A stretch of 64,000 nt of DNA, from assembly GCA_002298145.1 (NCBI GenBank), contig DBMP01000001.1:62001-126000 (forward strand), in the 5' to 3' direction. Position 1 is the first letter of the stretch; each line of letters starts with the position of its first letter. The position numbers and the translations under genes were made by a program. Below the pieces are notes generated by a model. It ran no database searches. It saw only the letters and a list, made by a program, of their open reading frames with translations, and was not told where the DNA came from. The DNA comes from Spartobacteria bacterium UBA695. GTDB taxonomy: Bacteria; Verrucomicrobiota; Verrucomicrobiia; Chthoniobacterales; Chthoniobacteraceae. Shown here piece by piece: positions 25,274 through 34,427 of this stretch.

Positions 25274-26296
25274 ATGATGCCCCCACTCACCCCCGAAGAC
25301 CGCTTGCTGCTCATCGCGCCGCATCCCGACGACGAAAGCCTGGCCACGGGCGGGCTCGTCCAGCGCGTGGAGCAGATCGGCGCGGCGGGCAGGGTTCTCA
25401 TGATCACCAACGGGGACAACAACCCGTGGCCCCAGCGCTGGCTGGAGAAACGCTGGCGCATCGGCCCCGCCGAACGGGAACGCTGGGGAGCCATGCGGCG
25501 CGCCGAGGCTACGGAGGCGCTCCACATTCTCGGCTTTCGCGGCCAGACGGAATTTCTCGGCTTCCCCGACCAGGGCGTGACGGCGGCGCTGCTCAAAAAC
25601 GAAACAGCGCTGTTGGCAACCCTCATCGATCACCTGCGGGAGTGGCGGCCAACCTTCCTGGTCTACCCCTCGGCCTACGACCAGCACCCGGACCACAACG
25701 CCCTGCACGTGCTCATCCGGGTCGCCCTGAAGCGCCTCGGAATGGAGGGCCTTAAAGAATATCATTTCGCAGTCCACTGCCTCCGGCGCGATCTGGTCCC
25801 CGGAGCCGTCACGCTCGCCCTGGACGAATGCCAGCGCCAGCGCAAATACGATGCGATCGCGTGCCACAAGAGCCAGATGATCCTCAGCAGCAAGCGCTTC
25901 CTCGGGTACGCGAAATCCGAGGAGGGCTTCTTCGAGCCAATTCCGGCCACGCGCACCATGGCCCACCACCCCTTGGCGGAAGCCTACATCGAACGGGGAA
26001 AACTGCGCCTCTCCCTGCCGCTGCCGCTCTGTTGCCGGGGGGGGCTGTGGATCGCCGGGGAGCAGTCCTCGGGCGAGCATTTCCGCTGGAGCGTCCGGCT
26101 GCCGCTCCTGGCGGGGAAGGTACCCGTCACCGATCTCGTGACCGGAGAACGGGCGGGCGAAGCGGCCTTCAAAGTCTCGGCTCCGTTTGTGAGCTTTAAA
26201 ATCCCCGTGCCCGCCGACACGAACCTGCTTTACGTGAAATACCACCGCCCGGCGATCTTCCTCGACCCCTCCGGGTGGCGGGAAGTGCCGGTTTAG
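25274..26296 (+). CDS. LmbE/PIG-L-type N-acetylglucosaminyl deacetylase-like protein
   Basis: A 340-residue protein whose first 230 residues carry the LmbE signature APHPDDESLATGG (about 16-28) and YDQHPDHNALH (about 135-145), the two His/Asp zinc-binding blocks. The C-terminal 100 residues form a separate beta-rich part. Family members de-N-acetylate GlcNAc-linked substrates such as surface or cofactor precursors. No signal peptide is seen, so it should be cytosolic. It overlaps the convergent HAD gene by 4 bp. Confidence 0.88.
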   Translation: MMPPLTPEDRLLLIAPHPDDESLATGGLVQRVEQIGAAGRVLMITNGDNNPWPQRWLEKRWRIGPAERERWGAMRRAEATEALHILGFRGQTEFLGFPDQGVTAALLKNETALLATLIDHLREWRPTFLVYPSAYDQHPDHNALHVLIRVALKRLGMEGLKEYHFAVHCLRRDLVPGAVTLALDECQRQRKYDAIACHKSQMILSSKRFLGYAKSEEGFFEPIPATRTMAHHPLAEAYIERGKLRLSLPLPLCCRGGLWIAGEQSSGEHFRWSVRLPLLAGKVPVTDLVTGERAGEAAFKVSAPFVSFKIPVPADTNLLYVKYHRPAIFLDPSGWREVPV

Positions 26297-27099
26297 CCAA
26301 CCTTGGCCGCAGCCCCCTCGGGCCCCAGCCGCCGTACTTCCATGAAGTAGCGCAGCGCCTCCACCACGCCCTCGCTGCACCGGGCCCGGGCCACATAGCC
26401 GCCCGCTTTTTCCACGACGGCTTTCACCTCGTCGATGGCGTTGCCGGGAGCGGCGGGCCAGCGGGCGAAACGGCCATCGAGCATGGAAAGGTCGTTGTGG
26501 TGATCCCCCGCCGCGAAGGTCTCGGCAGGCGTCACGCGGGTCAGGCGGCAGAGTTCGCCCAGGGCGGCCCCTTTGGAGTAGTCCGAGTGGCAAAAGCGCA
26601 GGAAAACCGTATTGCGCTGGAAGTTGAACTGCGAGCCGGGCTTGCGCGTCGAGCGCAGGCGGGCCACCACGCGGTCCATCTCGCCGTCGTCCTTGGCGCA
26701 GAGGCCCACGGGGCGCTCGTTTTCGTAAATCAGCTCCGCCTCAGTCTCCGTGCGAACGTAGCGGAGGAACTCCTCCAGGTAGGGGGCCTCGGTCTGGAAA
26801 AGCCGGTCGTGGGCCAGGACGCAGCGGCGGTTCCAGTCCCCGTAGTCGCGCCACTGCCCGGCGGGGTCGCGGTGAAAAATTTCCCGCTCATTGGTGAGAA
26901 TGTAATCCGGCTCCACGGGAAAGTGGAACTCCCGCAACCCGTCGAGCGCGAAGGCCAGGTCGCGGCCTGTATTGACAGCCCAGCGCACCCCCGCGTGCTG
27001 GAGGCGCCCGAAAAGCTCAAAAAGCTCCGGCGTCACCGGCGGCGTGGCAAAGTGGTCCACCAGGGTTCCATCAAAATCGGTGCTCAAAAGGCGAATCAT
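26293..27099 (-). CDS. HAD-superfamily phosphatase, Cof/SPP-like
   Basis: A 268-residue HAD hydrolase. Motif I STDFDGTLVD (residues 6-15) has the nucleophile Asp; GDHHNDLSML near 208 is motif IV with the metal-binding Asp pair, and a conserved Lys precedes it, as in Cof-type (IIB cap) enzymes. The start is taken at ATG 27099 because the family begins directly at this motif. Substrate unknown; sugar phosphates are common. It is cytosolic. Confidence 0.85.
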   Translation of the reverse strand: MIRLLSTDFDGTLVDHFATPPVTPELFELFGRLQHAGVRWAVNTGRDLAFALDGLREFHFPVEPDYILTNEREIFHRDPAGQWRDYGDWNRRCVLAHDRLFQTEAPYLEEFLRYVRTETEAELIYENERPVGLCAKDDGEMDRVVARLRSTRKPGSQFNFQRNTVFLRFCHSDYSKGAALGELCRLTRVTPAETFAAGDHHNDLSMLDGRFARWPAAPGNAIDEVKAVVEKAGGYVARARCSEGVVEALRYFMEVRRLGPEGAAAKVG

Positions 27100-27194
27100 C
27101 GCGGGAAATTGTAGCCGCCAAACGGCGGGGGACAAGTCTCCTTAAAAATTCAACGGATTTGCGTTCCGGCGCGCGCCCGGGTTATGTTTGCCCC

Positions 27195-27473
27195 ATGAAA
27201 TCCGCCTACGAACTCGCTATGGAGCGCCTGGAAAAAGTTTCGCCCACCGTCCAGCTGACCGAAGCCCAGAAAGCCGAGATCGCCGACATCAATACCCGGG
27301 CCCAGGCGCGCACCGCTGAAAAGGAGCTCTTCCTGGGCGGCGAGATCACCAAGGCGCGCGCTGCGGGAGACTTTGCCGCAGTCGATTCGCTCGAAAAACA
27401 GCTCGTCGCCGAACGCCTTCGCATCCAGGAGGAAGCCGAGGCCAAGAAAGAGCGCGTCCGGGCGCAGGCCTAG
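27195..27473 (+). CDS. Small charged helical protein, unknown function
   Basis: A 92-residue Glu/Lys/Ala-rich protein, almost all helix and likely coiled coil. The ATG at 27195 is preferred over an upstream reading from 27159. I recall similar short proteins in Verrucomicrobiota genomes but know no function. It is transcribed away from the HAD gene and converges with the response regulator; the spacer to that gene is only 25 bp. Confidence 0.68.
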   Translation: MKSAYELAMERLEKVSPTVQLTEAQKAEIADINTRAQARTAEKELFLGGEITKARAAGDFAAVDSLEKQLVAERLRIQEEAEAKKERVRAQA

Positions 27474-27498
27474 CCGCCAGCGTCGCTCCGGCGCTCTG

Positions 27499-27879
27499 TT
27501 ATTCCGCCACCACCGAGGCAAGGCCGCGCGTGATTTCCTGGAAAATCCGCTGCAACTCCGCAAGCTTCACCGGCTTGGGCAGGAACGCCGTGGCCCCCGA
27601 CTCGGCCAGAAACGGACTCTCCACCCCGAGCGCGCCCGAGAGCAGGATGATCTTCACCTCTGGCCGCCGGGAAAGAATGTGCCGACAGAGCGTCAGGCCG
27701 TTGATGCGGGGCATGACAATATCCATCAGGATCACATCGGGGTCGAACCGGGCCACGCTGCGCAGCACGTCCAAACCGCCCGTCGTGACCGTCGATATTA
27801 TAGCCTGGTTCTCGTGCCGCAGGTAGGAAGCCAGGGCGCAGGCCAGTTCGCGATCATCATCGGCAATCAGGAGTCTCAC
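27499..27879 (-). CDS. Single-domain response regulator (receiver)
   Basis: A 126-residue receiver domain: VRLLIADDD at the start, phospho-acceptor Asp in DVILMDIVMPRINGL (near 52), and FLPKPVKLAEL (near 102) with the conserved Lys. No output domain follows, so it works through protein contacts or as a phosphorelay shuttle. The GTG at 27879 starts the fold directly; an ATG at 27939 would add 20 residues and overlap the start codon of the divergent bcp gene, so the start is uncertain. Confidence 0.87.
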   Translation of the reverse strand: MRLLIADDDRELACALASYLRHENQAIISTVTTGGLDVLRSVARFDPDVILMDIVMPRINGLTLCRHILSRRPEVKIILLSGALGVESPFLAESGATAFLPKPVKLAELQRIFQEITRGLASVVAE

Positions 27880-27937
27880 GCGGGATTGTAAGAGAAACTT
27901 CCGTGCCAGAGTTTCAAAATAGTGTATTCTAAATTCC

Positions 27938-28420
27938 ATGAAAGCCCACTCAACCTTGCAACCGGGCGATCCAGCCCCCGGGTTCACCGCCACCGCCGTG
28001 GGGGGCATTTATGGAGTCGGCGCACCCGTTTCGCTCAAAGATTTTGCCGGGCAGACGGTGATCCTCTACTTTTACCCGAAGGACGACACTCCGGGCTGCA
28101 CGCGCCAGGCCTGCGGGCTGCGCGATGGCTGGCACCTGTTCTCCGAACGGGCCGTGGTGCTCGGGATCAGCCCCGACTCAGTGGAGCGGCACGAGAAATT
28201 CATCGCCAAATACGAGCTCCCCTTTCCGCTGGTGAGCGACGAGTCCAAGGAGATCTCGCTGGCCTACGGCGTCTGGGTTGAGAAGACCAACTACGGCAAA
28301 AAATACATGGGCGTGGAGCGTTCGACGTTCATCATCGGAGCCGACGGGACGCTGAAGGCGATTTTCCGCAAGGTGAAGCCCGAGGAACATGTGGAGAAGC
28401 TGCTTTCCGCGCTTGAATAA
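27938..28420 (+). CDS. bcp: Thiol peroxidase, Bcp/PrxQ type
   Basis: A 160-residue peroxiredoxin. The peroxidatic Cys is in YPKDDTPGCTRQACG (near 52) with a second Cys five residues later, as in PrxQ enzymes. It reduces hydrogen peroxide and organic hydroperoxides using thioredoxin in the cytosol. It is divergent from the response regulator and is followed at 37 bp by a DUF697 protein on the same strand. Confidence 0.94.
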   Translation: MKAHSTLQPGDPAPGFTATAVGGIYGVGAPVSLKDFAGQTVILYFYPKDDTPGCTRQACGLRDGWHLFSERAVVLGISPDSVERHEKFIAKYELPFPLVSDESKEISLAYGVWVEKTNYGKKYMGVERSTFIIGADGTLKAIFRKVKPEEHVEKLLSALE

Positions 28421-28456
28421 CCGGCTCGAAACCGCCATGGGAGAAGGGATAAAGGC

Positions 28457-29359
28457 ATGTTGACGATTCAGCAACTCGCACGCGGGTTTGAGAAGGTGCT
28501 TTTCCGCCTGCCGGGGCCGATCCGCAAGCCCGTGGAGCGGGAATGGCGGCCGCTCCAGGAGTTATTTTTGCAACACCGGCCCGCCCGCGTTCTCATCATT
28601 GGCGAACCGGGGGGAGAGACGGAGTTCTGGGCGCGCACGGTCTTTCAGATGGAGCCCGGGGCCATCGAGGCCGGGAGCGCGCCGTGGCGGGCTTACCAAC
28701 ACCAGGGGGCGCTGATTTTTGCCCTCGCGGAAAGCCCCGAAGCCGCCAAAACCGCGTTGGAGAGCGGCCCGGCGGATGTGTTTCTTTACATGACCCCGAG
28801 CGAACTGCCCGGCTACGCGCCGCTGCGGGGGGAGACCCCGGCGGTGCTGGGCGGAGCGGCCCGCGAGGTGCTGCTGGCGGAGATCGCCGCCCAGCTCCCG
28901 ATGGAGGCGCGGCTGGAGTTCGCCCGGGCCAGCGGAGACGCCGCCGCGCAGCGGGAGATTGCCGCGCACCTGACGCGCTCCGCCGCGGCGGTCTGCACGG
29001 CCATCGGGGCGCAGCCGATCCCTCTGGCGGATTTCCCGATCCTGACCTCGCTGCAAGTGCTCATGGTCGCCGGGATCATCCACACGACCGGGCGCGAATG
29101 GAGCCTGAAGCTGGCGCGCGATTTCCTGGCGGCGCTCGGGGCCAACGTAGGCTTGGGCCTGATCCTGCGCGAGGGGGCCCGGGCGGCAACCAAGTTCCTG
29201 CCCGGCTGGGGTAACGCGATTTCGGGGGCGATGGCGGGCGCGGGCACGTACGCCATCGGGCGGGCGGCGACGGCGTTTTTCATCGAAGGGGTCTCGATCG
29301 GCGAGGCCCGGCGGCGCTTCAAGTTCCTCAAAGGCCGGAAGCCTAAGGAGCTGAAGTAG
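28457..29359 (+). CDS. DUF697-domain protein with degenerate GTPase-like N-terminus
   Basis: A 300-residue protein. The C-terminal half (about 175-290) matches DUF697: AVCTAIGAQPIPLADFPILT near 175-195 and a Gly/Ala-rich helical membrane-associated region. In many relatives an Era-like GTPase precedes this domain; here the N-terminal half starts a similar strand (VLIIGEPGGETE near 45) but lacks the GK[ST] of a P-loop, so nucleotide binding is doubtful. GGAGAAGGG upstream fits a ribosome binding site. Its 3' end overlaps the convergent glycosyltransferase by 17 bp. Function unknown. Confidence 0.78.
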   Translation: MLTIQQLARGFEKVLFRLPGPIRKPVEREWRPLQELFLQHRPARVLIIGEPGGETEFWARTVFQMEPGAIEAGSAPWRAYQHQGALIFALAESPEAAKTALESGPADVFLYMTPSELPGYAPLRGETPAVLGGAAREVLLAEIAAQLPMEARLEFARASGDAAAQREIAAHLTRSAAAVCTAIGAQPIPLADFPILTSLQVLMVAGIIHTTGREWSLKLARDFLAALGANVGLGLILREGARAATKFLPGWGNAISGAMAGAGTYAIGRAATAFFIEGVSIGEARRRFKFLKGRKPKELK

Positions 29360-31034
29360 CCGAGGGAGCTGAAGGCGCGGGGGCCGGGGTGTCGTCCACT
29401 TTCAGCGGCGGGGGCAGTTCGTTTTTCTTGAGCAGCTGGATGCCGTTGATTTCGGGGTCGAAATTGGTAACGGGCTCGAAAAGCCGCCAGAGCAGCTCGG
29501 GCCGGTAGAGGTCGCGCCAGAAGACGTTGAGCACCGTCACGGGCTCGTAGAAGACCCCGGGCAGTTCGTCGAGGACGGCCATGGTATCCTTAATGACGGG
29601 GCCAAAGGCGAGCACGTAGTCGGGGGCGGTCTTCTTGATAAAGTAGAGTTCCGGCACCGAGGCGAACTGCCCCTGGCGCGGGGCTTCAAGCACCCAGCCG
29701 AAGGTGACTTGCGGCGCGTGGAACATCAGGGAGGAGACCGCGCTATTGGGGGCCACCCAGAGGGTCGAGCCCTCGGGAACGAAGCGCCGGATGGCCTCGG
29801 CGGCGGCGGTGAACGGATCGGGCGGCGGCTGGGCCAGCTCGCGCACGAAGCTCCACGGCGTGCAGCGCAGGCCTTCCCGGAAGAAGAGCCCGCCGTTAAA
29901 AAAGTTGCTCCAGAAGAGCCCTAGGCCGAGCCCGAGGACTGCCCAGCCGGGCCAGCGCAGCCGGGCCGCAAGCTCCAGCAGGGTGAACACCCCGAGCGCG
30001 ATCATCAGCGGCAGGAGCGCGCAAAAGTAGCGCACATTGGCCACGCTCGTCTCGGAAAGCGGCTGGCTGGAAATGGCCGTCTCGGCGGCTACGAAAACGA
30101 CGAAGGCGAGCAGCCCGCGCTTGAGCCAGGCGGTTCGGGAAACGAACGCCGCCCAAACCGAGGCGACCATCAGCGGCAGGACGATCATTTCGCTCCGGTT
30201 GAGGTCGCGCCAGGTCCACCAGAAAAGGGTGAGCCGGTCGGACAGGGTATTTTTGTAGAGATCCTGCGAGAGCCCCGTCCGGAAGGGGTTCCACCACGCC
30301 AGGATGACGAGCCCCACGACCAGCGACGGCAGAATGAGGATGCCCCAGTCCCCCCAACGCAGGGGCCGGACTTTCCGCTGCCATACCAAGTAATCCACGC
30401 CGAGGCAGAGGGCCAGGACGATGTAGAAGGAGTAGTTGAGCGAAAGAAGCAGCGCGGCGCAGAGGGAGAGAAGCGCCAGCTTGCGCCGATCGCCCTCCCA
30501 TTGGAGGTAAAGGTAGGCGATGAGGCAGAAGAAGAGGGTCGCCGGGGCGTAGTAGTGGCACTGGCGGGCGTAGAGGAAAAATGAGACGTTGCCCAGCAGC
30601 GCGAGGCAGAAGAGGGAGGCGCTCAACGTGGAGGCGCGCCAACGCCACACCCACCAGCAGAGCAGCCCGACGGTGGCCCAGCCGCAGAGGGCGAAGGGCA
30701 GGCGCGCACCCAGGGCATTCTCGCCCAGGAGCTTCATGAAGGGGGCGTCAAAATAGGCGCAGAAGGGGGGCTCGCCTTCGGTGCGCAGGTTGTGAAGGAG
30801 TATCCCGCCGCGATAGGCTACGAGATTGCGCCCCACCCAGGCCTGGGTATCGCCGCATTGGAGCACGCTTTTAGTCCCCAGCGCCGTGCCCGCCTCGTCC
30901 TCCCACAAGGCGTAATGCCCCAGCCGGACAAAGATCAGGAGGGCTGAGAGGGCGAACGTGGCGATGAGCAGCCACGCCACCACACGCCGCGAACCGGCGG
31001 CGTTATGCGTTAAGTTGGGTTCCAGTGCTTCCAT
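29343..31034 (-). CDS. GT-C (GT39-like) membrane glycosyltransferase
   Basis: A 563-residue protein with about ten membrane spans and a hydrophilic C-terminal region. The first loop carries LWEDEAGTAL (about 42-51), the acidic motif of PMT-type enzymes that use lipid-linked sugars outside the cytoplasmic membrane. I place the start at ATG 31034, overlapping the upstream membrane-protein gene by 32 bp; AGGA lies upstream. It is last in a three-gene operon with a YfhO-type protein and a Dpm1-like transferase that could make its lipid-linked donor. Confidence 0.8.
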   Translation of the reverse strand: MEALEPNLTHNAAGSRRVVAWLLIATFALSALLIFVRLGHYALWEDEAGTALGTKSVLQCGDTQAWVGRNLVAYRGGILLHNLRTEGEPPFCAYFDAPFMKLLGENALGARLPFALCGWATVGLLCWWVWRWRASTLSASLFCLALLGNVSFFLYARQCHYYAPATLFFCLIAYLYLQWEGDRRKLALLSLCAALLLSLNYSFYIVLALCLGVDYLVWQRKVRPLRWGDWGILILPSLVVGLVILAWWNPFRTGLSQDLYKNTLSDRLTLFWWTWRDLNRSEMIVLPLMVASVWAAFVSRTAWLKRGLLAFVVFVAAETAISSQPLSETSVANVRYFCALLPLMIALGVFTLLELAARLRWPGWAVLGLGLGLFWSNFFNGGLFFREGLRCTPWSFVRELAQPPPDPFTAAAEAIRRFVPEGSTLWVAPNSAVSSLMFHAPQVTFGWVLEAPRQGQFASVPELYFIKKTAPDYVLAFGPVIKDTMAVLDELPGVFYEPVTVLNVFWRDLYRPELLWRLFEPVTNFDPEINGIQLLKKNELPPPLKVDDTPAPAPSAPSATSAP

Positions 31035-33429
31035 GGCGTTTTCGATCCTGCCGCACGCAGAGAACCACGGCGGCGATATAGGCAATCAGCGAAATCAGCG
31101 AGACCCACAGGCCGACGGTAAATGCGCGCGGCACATACTCGATGCGCAGGCGGTGATGCCCCGCTCCGAGCGGCACGCCACGCAAAATGTAGTTGGCGGG
31201 GAGGACCTGGTAGCCCTGCTGGGAGCTGCCGGGGAGCGCCCGGGCCCGCCAGCCGGAGGAGTAGGCGTCGGTAATGAACAGGATGGCCGGGGTGGCGGTA
31301 TCGGCTTCAATCTCCAGCCAGTCCGTGGAGGAGCCGACCACGCGGGCGGTGTCCGTGGCAGCCGCAGCCGATTTGGCTAGCCCCGGATCACTCTCCAAAA
31401 TCACCTCCCGGCGCGGGTCAAAGACCGGATCGTGCAAGGCGCGGAAAATGGCGTCGCGCTGCGGAATCACGCGCCAATCATGCACCAGCTGGACCTGATC
31501 CAACGGCGCCGCCGGGGACTCGATCACTTTGATCCCCTGGCCCGTCGGGATAAAGGCGTAGCGAAACCGAAGCATGGTGTAGAGCGGGGGAATCCGCAAG
31601 TTACCGCGCTGATCGGCAAAGCTGATGTACTGCGTGGCGTTATCGGGATCGCCCCCCTGGCTCCACGTCATGAACTCGGCGTAGCGGCGCTCAACGCCCG
31701 GGTCGGCCCCCCAAATGTCGTAGGCTCCGATCGACAGGGCTGCGTTCGGGTTGAGGAGGTTGAGCGAGCGGTAATTGCCAGGGTGCGTCTTGACGAAGTC
31801 GGCCAGCACGGCGGGCGCGATGGTCTTGGCGTCCACGGTGTCGCGGGTCCAGTAGGCGAAGATGAAGAGTTCCGTCGTCAGCAGCACGGCCAAGGTCGGC
31901 GCGGCGTAGGAGGAGCGCGGGATGTAATAGAGAATACCCGCGACGCCCAAAAGGATGAGGGCCGGGATGAAGAGCGCCCCTGCGGCGAACCCGCGCGCAT
32001 GGTCGCCAAACTCCACGCTGGCGAAAGCGGCCGGGGGCAGGTACGACTCGCGGCTCGCCTGAACGGCCTTGAGGATCGGCTGCCAGCCCGAGGGGCCCAG
32101 GAGCGTGATCCAGATGGAAGCCAGCAGTACGACGCCACCCGCGATGGCCGTGCCGATCACGAATTTCCGCGACACCTTGGGGTTGCGCAGCAGGGCGTCG
32201 AAGCCCATGGCCGAGAGCATCCCGAGGAAGAGGACGGTCTGGAAGGTGAACTTGGAGATGCCCCGGAATTTGCCAAACCCGGGCACGTGCGCGTAGAGGA
32301 AGGCAAAGAGCGGCGTGTGGACGCCAAGGGCGAAAATGAAGGTAATAAGCGCCAGCCCCACCAGCCGTCCGGGCCCGAAGAAACGGCTCGTTCCGCGCCC
32401 ATAGATCGCCCCGTAAACAGCCAGGACGAGGCTGACCGTGCCGATAAAGAGGGACATTTCCCAGAGATAGCAGCGCCCCCAGTAGACCTGGTTCTGCATG
32501 TCGCCGAAGAAGTAAGGGTTGAGCAGCGTAATGAGATTCTCCGGCGGGAAGCCGAACATCGCGGCGAACTCAAACGGCACCGGGATGGAGCGGATGGTCT
32601 CGCCGTTGGCCTGGATGGCCGTGAAGAGCTGTACCGCCGTCAGGAGCGAGCCGCCCGCGAAGATCACCCCGAGGCCGACGCCGGGAATGGCCATCTGCCG
32701 GAGCACGTTCGCCACTCCCTCCCCCTTGGAGTCCAGGGCGATGCGGGCCATGCCCCACAAGGTGTAGAACCCGGCGGCAATCGCGGTATAAAAAAGGTAC
32801 TGCGGATGCCCCCCCAGGACCTGGAGCGCCACGGCGGCCATGCCCAGGAGCGCCCAGCGCAACGCAAGGCCCAAGCGGCCCCGGCTCTCGAAAATGCCGT
32901 CAATCGCCAGGAAAATCACCGGCGCCCAGGTCATCACGGCCATGTGGACCGGGTGGCCGGAGTAGACGTGCATGAAGTGCGGGCCGCAGAACATCAGGAC
33001 CACGCCCGCGACGAAGCAAGCGAGCGGTTTCAGCCCCCGATAGCCCGCCCAGACGTACATCGCCATGCCCAGCAGCCAGACGTTGAGCGCAATGCTCCAG
33101 TTGATCCCCATGGCCAGCGGCAGGATCAGCAGTAGCAGGTTGGTCGGGTAGAGCATCGCCGCCTGGGTCTCCCCAAAGAAGGGGGCACCGCCAAAGATAT
33201 GCGGATTCCAGAGGGCCAGGTTCCCGTGCGCGAGCTGGTCAAAGCCGAATTCGCGCCACGAGTAGAATTGCAGGAACATGTCCGTGCCCCCGTTGCCCAG
33301 GACGTAGTCGCCCGGGGCGAGCAGCATGTCCATGAACATCAGGAACACCAGCGCGCCAAAGGTAGCGGCGGCCTTCCACAACACGGGAAACGCGAGGGCG
33401 GGACGTTCGGGGCAAGGAGCGGTAGTCAT
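31003..33429 (-). CDS. YfhO-family polytopic membrane protein
   Basis: An 808-residue membrane protein with a GT-C-like layout. Early loop motif DMFLQFYSWREFGF (about 50-63), NPHIFGGAPFFGETQ (about 75-90) and GHPQYLFY near 210 are features I associate with the YfhO family; the last 200 residues are mostly extracytoplasmic with a final span. YfhO proteins are implicated in lipid-linked or lipoteichoic-acid glycosylation in other bacteria. The gene sits 19 bp after the Dpm1-like gene and overlaps the next glycosyltransferase. Confidence 0.8.
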   Translation of the reverse strand: MTTAPCPERPALAFPVLWKAAATFGALVFLMFMDMLLAPGDYVLGNGGTDMFLQFYSWREFGFDQLAHGNLALWNPHIFGGAPFFGETQAAMLYPTNLLLLILPLAMGINWSIALNVWLLGMAMYVWAGYRGLKPLACFVAGVVLMFCGPHFMHVYSGHPVHMAVMTWAPVIFLAIDGIFESRGRLGLALRWALLGMAAVALQVLGGHPQYLFYTAIAAGFYTLWGMARIALDSKGEGVANVLRQMAIPGVGLGVIFAGGSLLTAVQLFTAIQANGETIRSIPVPFEFAAMFGFPPENLITLLNPYFFGDMQNQVYWGRCYLWEMSLFIGTVSLVLAVYGAIYGRGTSRFFGPGRLVGLALITFIFALGVHTPLFAFLYAHVPGFGKFRGISKFTFQTVLFLGMLSAMGFDALLRNPKVSRKFVIGTAIAGGVVLLASIWITLLGPSGWQPILKAVQASRESYLPPAAFASVEFGDHARGFAAGALFIPALILLGVAGILYYIPRSSYAAPTLAVLLTTELFIFAYWTRDTVDAKTIAPAVLADFVKTHPGNYRSLNLLNPNAALSIGAYDIWGADPGVERRYAEFMTWSQGGDPDNATQYISFADQRGNLRIPPLYTMLRFRYAFIPTGQGIKVIESPAAPLDQVQLVHDWRVIPQRDAIFRALHDPVFDPRREVILESDPGLAKSAAAATDTARVVGSSTDWLEIEADTATPAILFITDAYSSGWRARALPGSSQQGYQVLPANYILRGVPLGAGHHRLRIEYVPRAFTVGLWVSLISLIAYIAAVVLCVRQDRKRHGSTGTQLNA

Positions 33430-33448
33430 GAGAGAAAAAAAGCGGGAG

Positions 33449-34159
33449 CTATCGGCGGGAAGAGGTGCGCAAACGCCAGACTTGCACCAGGTATTCCCAA
33501 TACTGACGCCAGGTCACTTTGCTGCCCCCTTTTTTGCGTTCCTGAAATACGTAGCCGACTTCGGCGATCTTATCGAACTTCCCTCGGGCGAGGGTCTCCA
33601 GGAGGATTTTGTAACCCAGAGGGCGCAGCTGCGGCAGATTCGCGGCCTCGCGACGCAGGGCGAAGAAGCCACTCATCGGATCGGAAACAGCCCGGGCCGC
33701 CGAGGGCAAAAGCAGGATGCCCAGCGCCTGAGCGCCGCGCGAAAGCATTCGGCGAAAAAGGCTCCAATCGCTCACGCCGCCCCCCTCCACGTGGCGGCTG
33801 GCCACGACGAGATCCGCCCCGCCGCGCAGGGCTTCCAGAAGCTTCGGGAGCACTTCCGGCGGGTGCTGCAAATCGGCGTCGATGACCCCGAGCCACTCCC
33901 CGCGAGCCGCCTTCCAGCCGTCCACAACGGCGAGAGCCAAGCCGCGGTTCTCCGTGCGCCGGAGCACGCAAACGGCTGGGTTGCGCGCGGCGATTTCCTC
34001 AGCCAGCTTCCAGGTGCCGTCCGGGCTATCGTCGTCCACCACCAGCAGTTCAAAGCCATCGGGAGCCGCGTCGCGCAACAGAGCGTCGAGCCGATCCAAA
34101 AGCTCCTCGATGTTTTCCCGCTCGTTAAAAGTGGGGATGATAAGGGAGAAAAACGCCAT
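33449..34159 (-). CDS. Polyprenol-phosphate sugar transferase, Dpm1-like GT2
   Basis: A 236-residue GT2 enzyme beginning FSLIIPTFNERENIEELL, with VVDDDSPDGTW near 45 and GVIDADLQHPPE near 92 (DxD metal site), the pattern of dolichol-phosphate mannose synthase-type proteins. It lacks C-terminal membrane spans. It should charge a polyprenyl phosphate with a sugar from a nucleotide donor, supplying the two GT-C-like proteins encoded just downstream. ATG 34159 fits the family start; the longer reading from 34195 adds unrelated residues. Confidence 0.88.
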   Translation of the reverse strand: MAFFSLIIPTFNERENIEELLDRLDALLRDAAPDGFELLVVDDDSPDGTWKLAEEIAARNPAVCVLRRTENRGLALAVVDGWKAARGEWLGVIDADLQHPPEVLPKLLEALRGGADLVVASRHVEGGGVSDWSLFRRMLSRGAQALGILLLPSAARAVSDPMSGFFALRREAANLPQLRPLGYKILLETLARGKFDKIAEVGYVFQERKKGGSKVTWRQYWEYLVQVWRLRTSSRR

Positions 34160-34331
34160 GGGTAAGGTGGTAGTGCTTTTTAGGGGGGATTTCACTGCGG
34201 AGCCAAGAAAGCCGCCTTGCGTTTTCCACTAAAGCCGCGCCTCGGTCAAGGGGCCAGCGCTTTTTTAATCAAAGTGTTGCAATCATCGCACGCTACAACA
34301 GCCAGACAAACCGCCTGATCGAATTCAGCAG

Positions 34332-34361
34332 TTGATCCCCCCCTGGGGCTTACCCTATAAT
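34332..34361 (+). promoter_or_regulatory. Sigma70-like promoter for the second hybrid kinase
   Basis: TTGATC at 34332-34337 and TATAAT at 34356-34361, separated by 18 bases. It lies in the 268-base gap 34160-34427, about 65 bases before the kinase start. The rest of the gap holds nothing recognisable. Confidence 0.6.
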
Positions 34362-34427
34362 CCTACGCGGATATACTGATGTCCATGACCCAACCCGGCC
34401 TCACAGGACAAACGTTGACTCAATATT

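Noticed and set aside
31432..33135. Plus-strand open frame of about 567 codons
   Set aside because: It mirrors the YfhO-type membrane gene and has no hydrophobic or domain pattern of its own.
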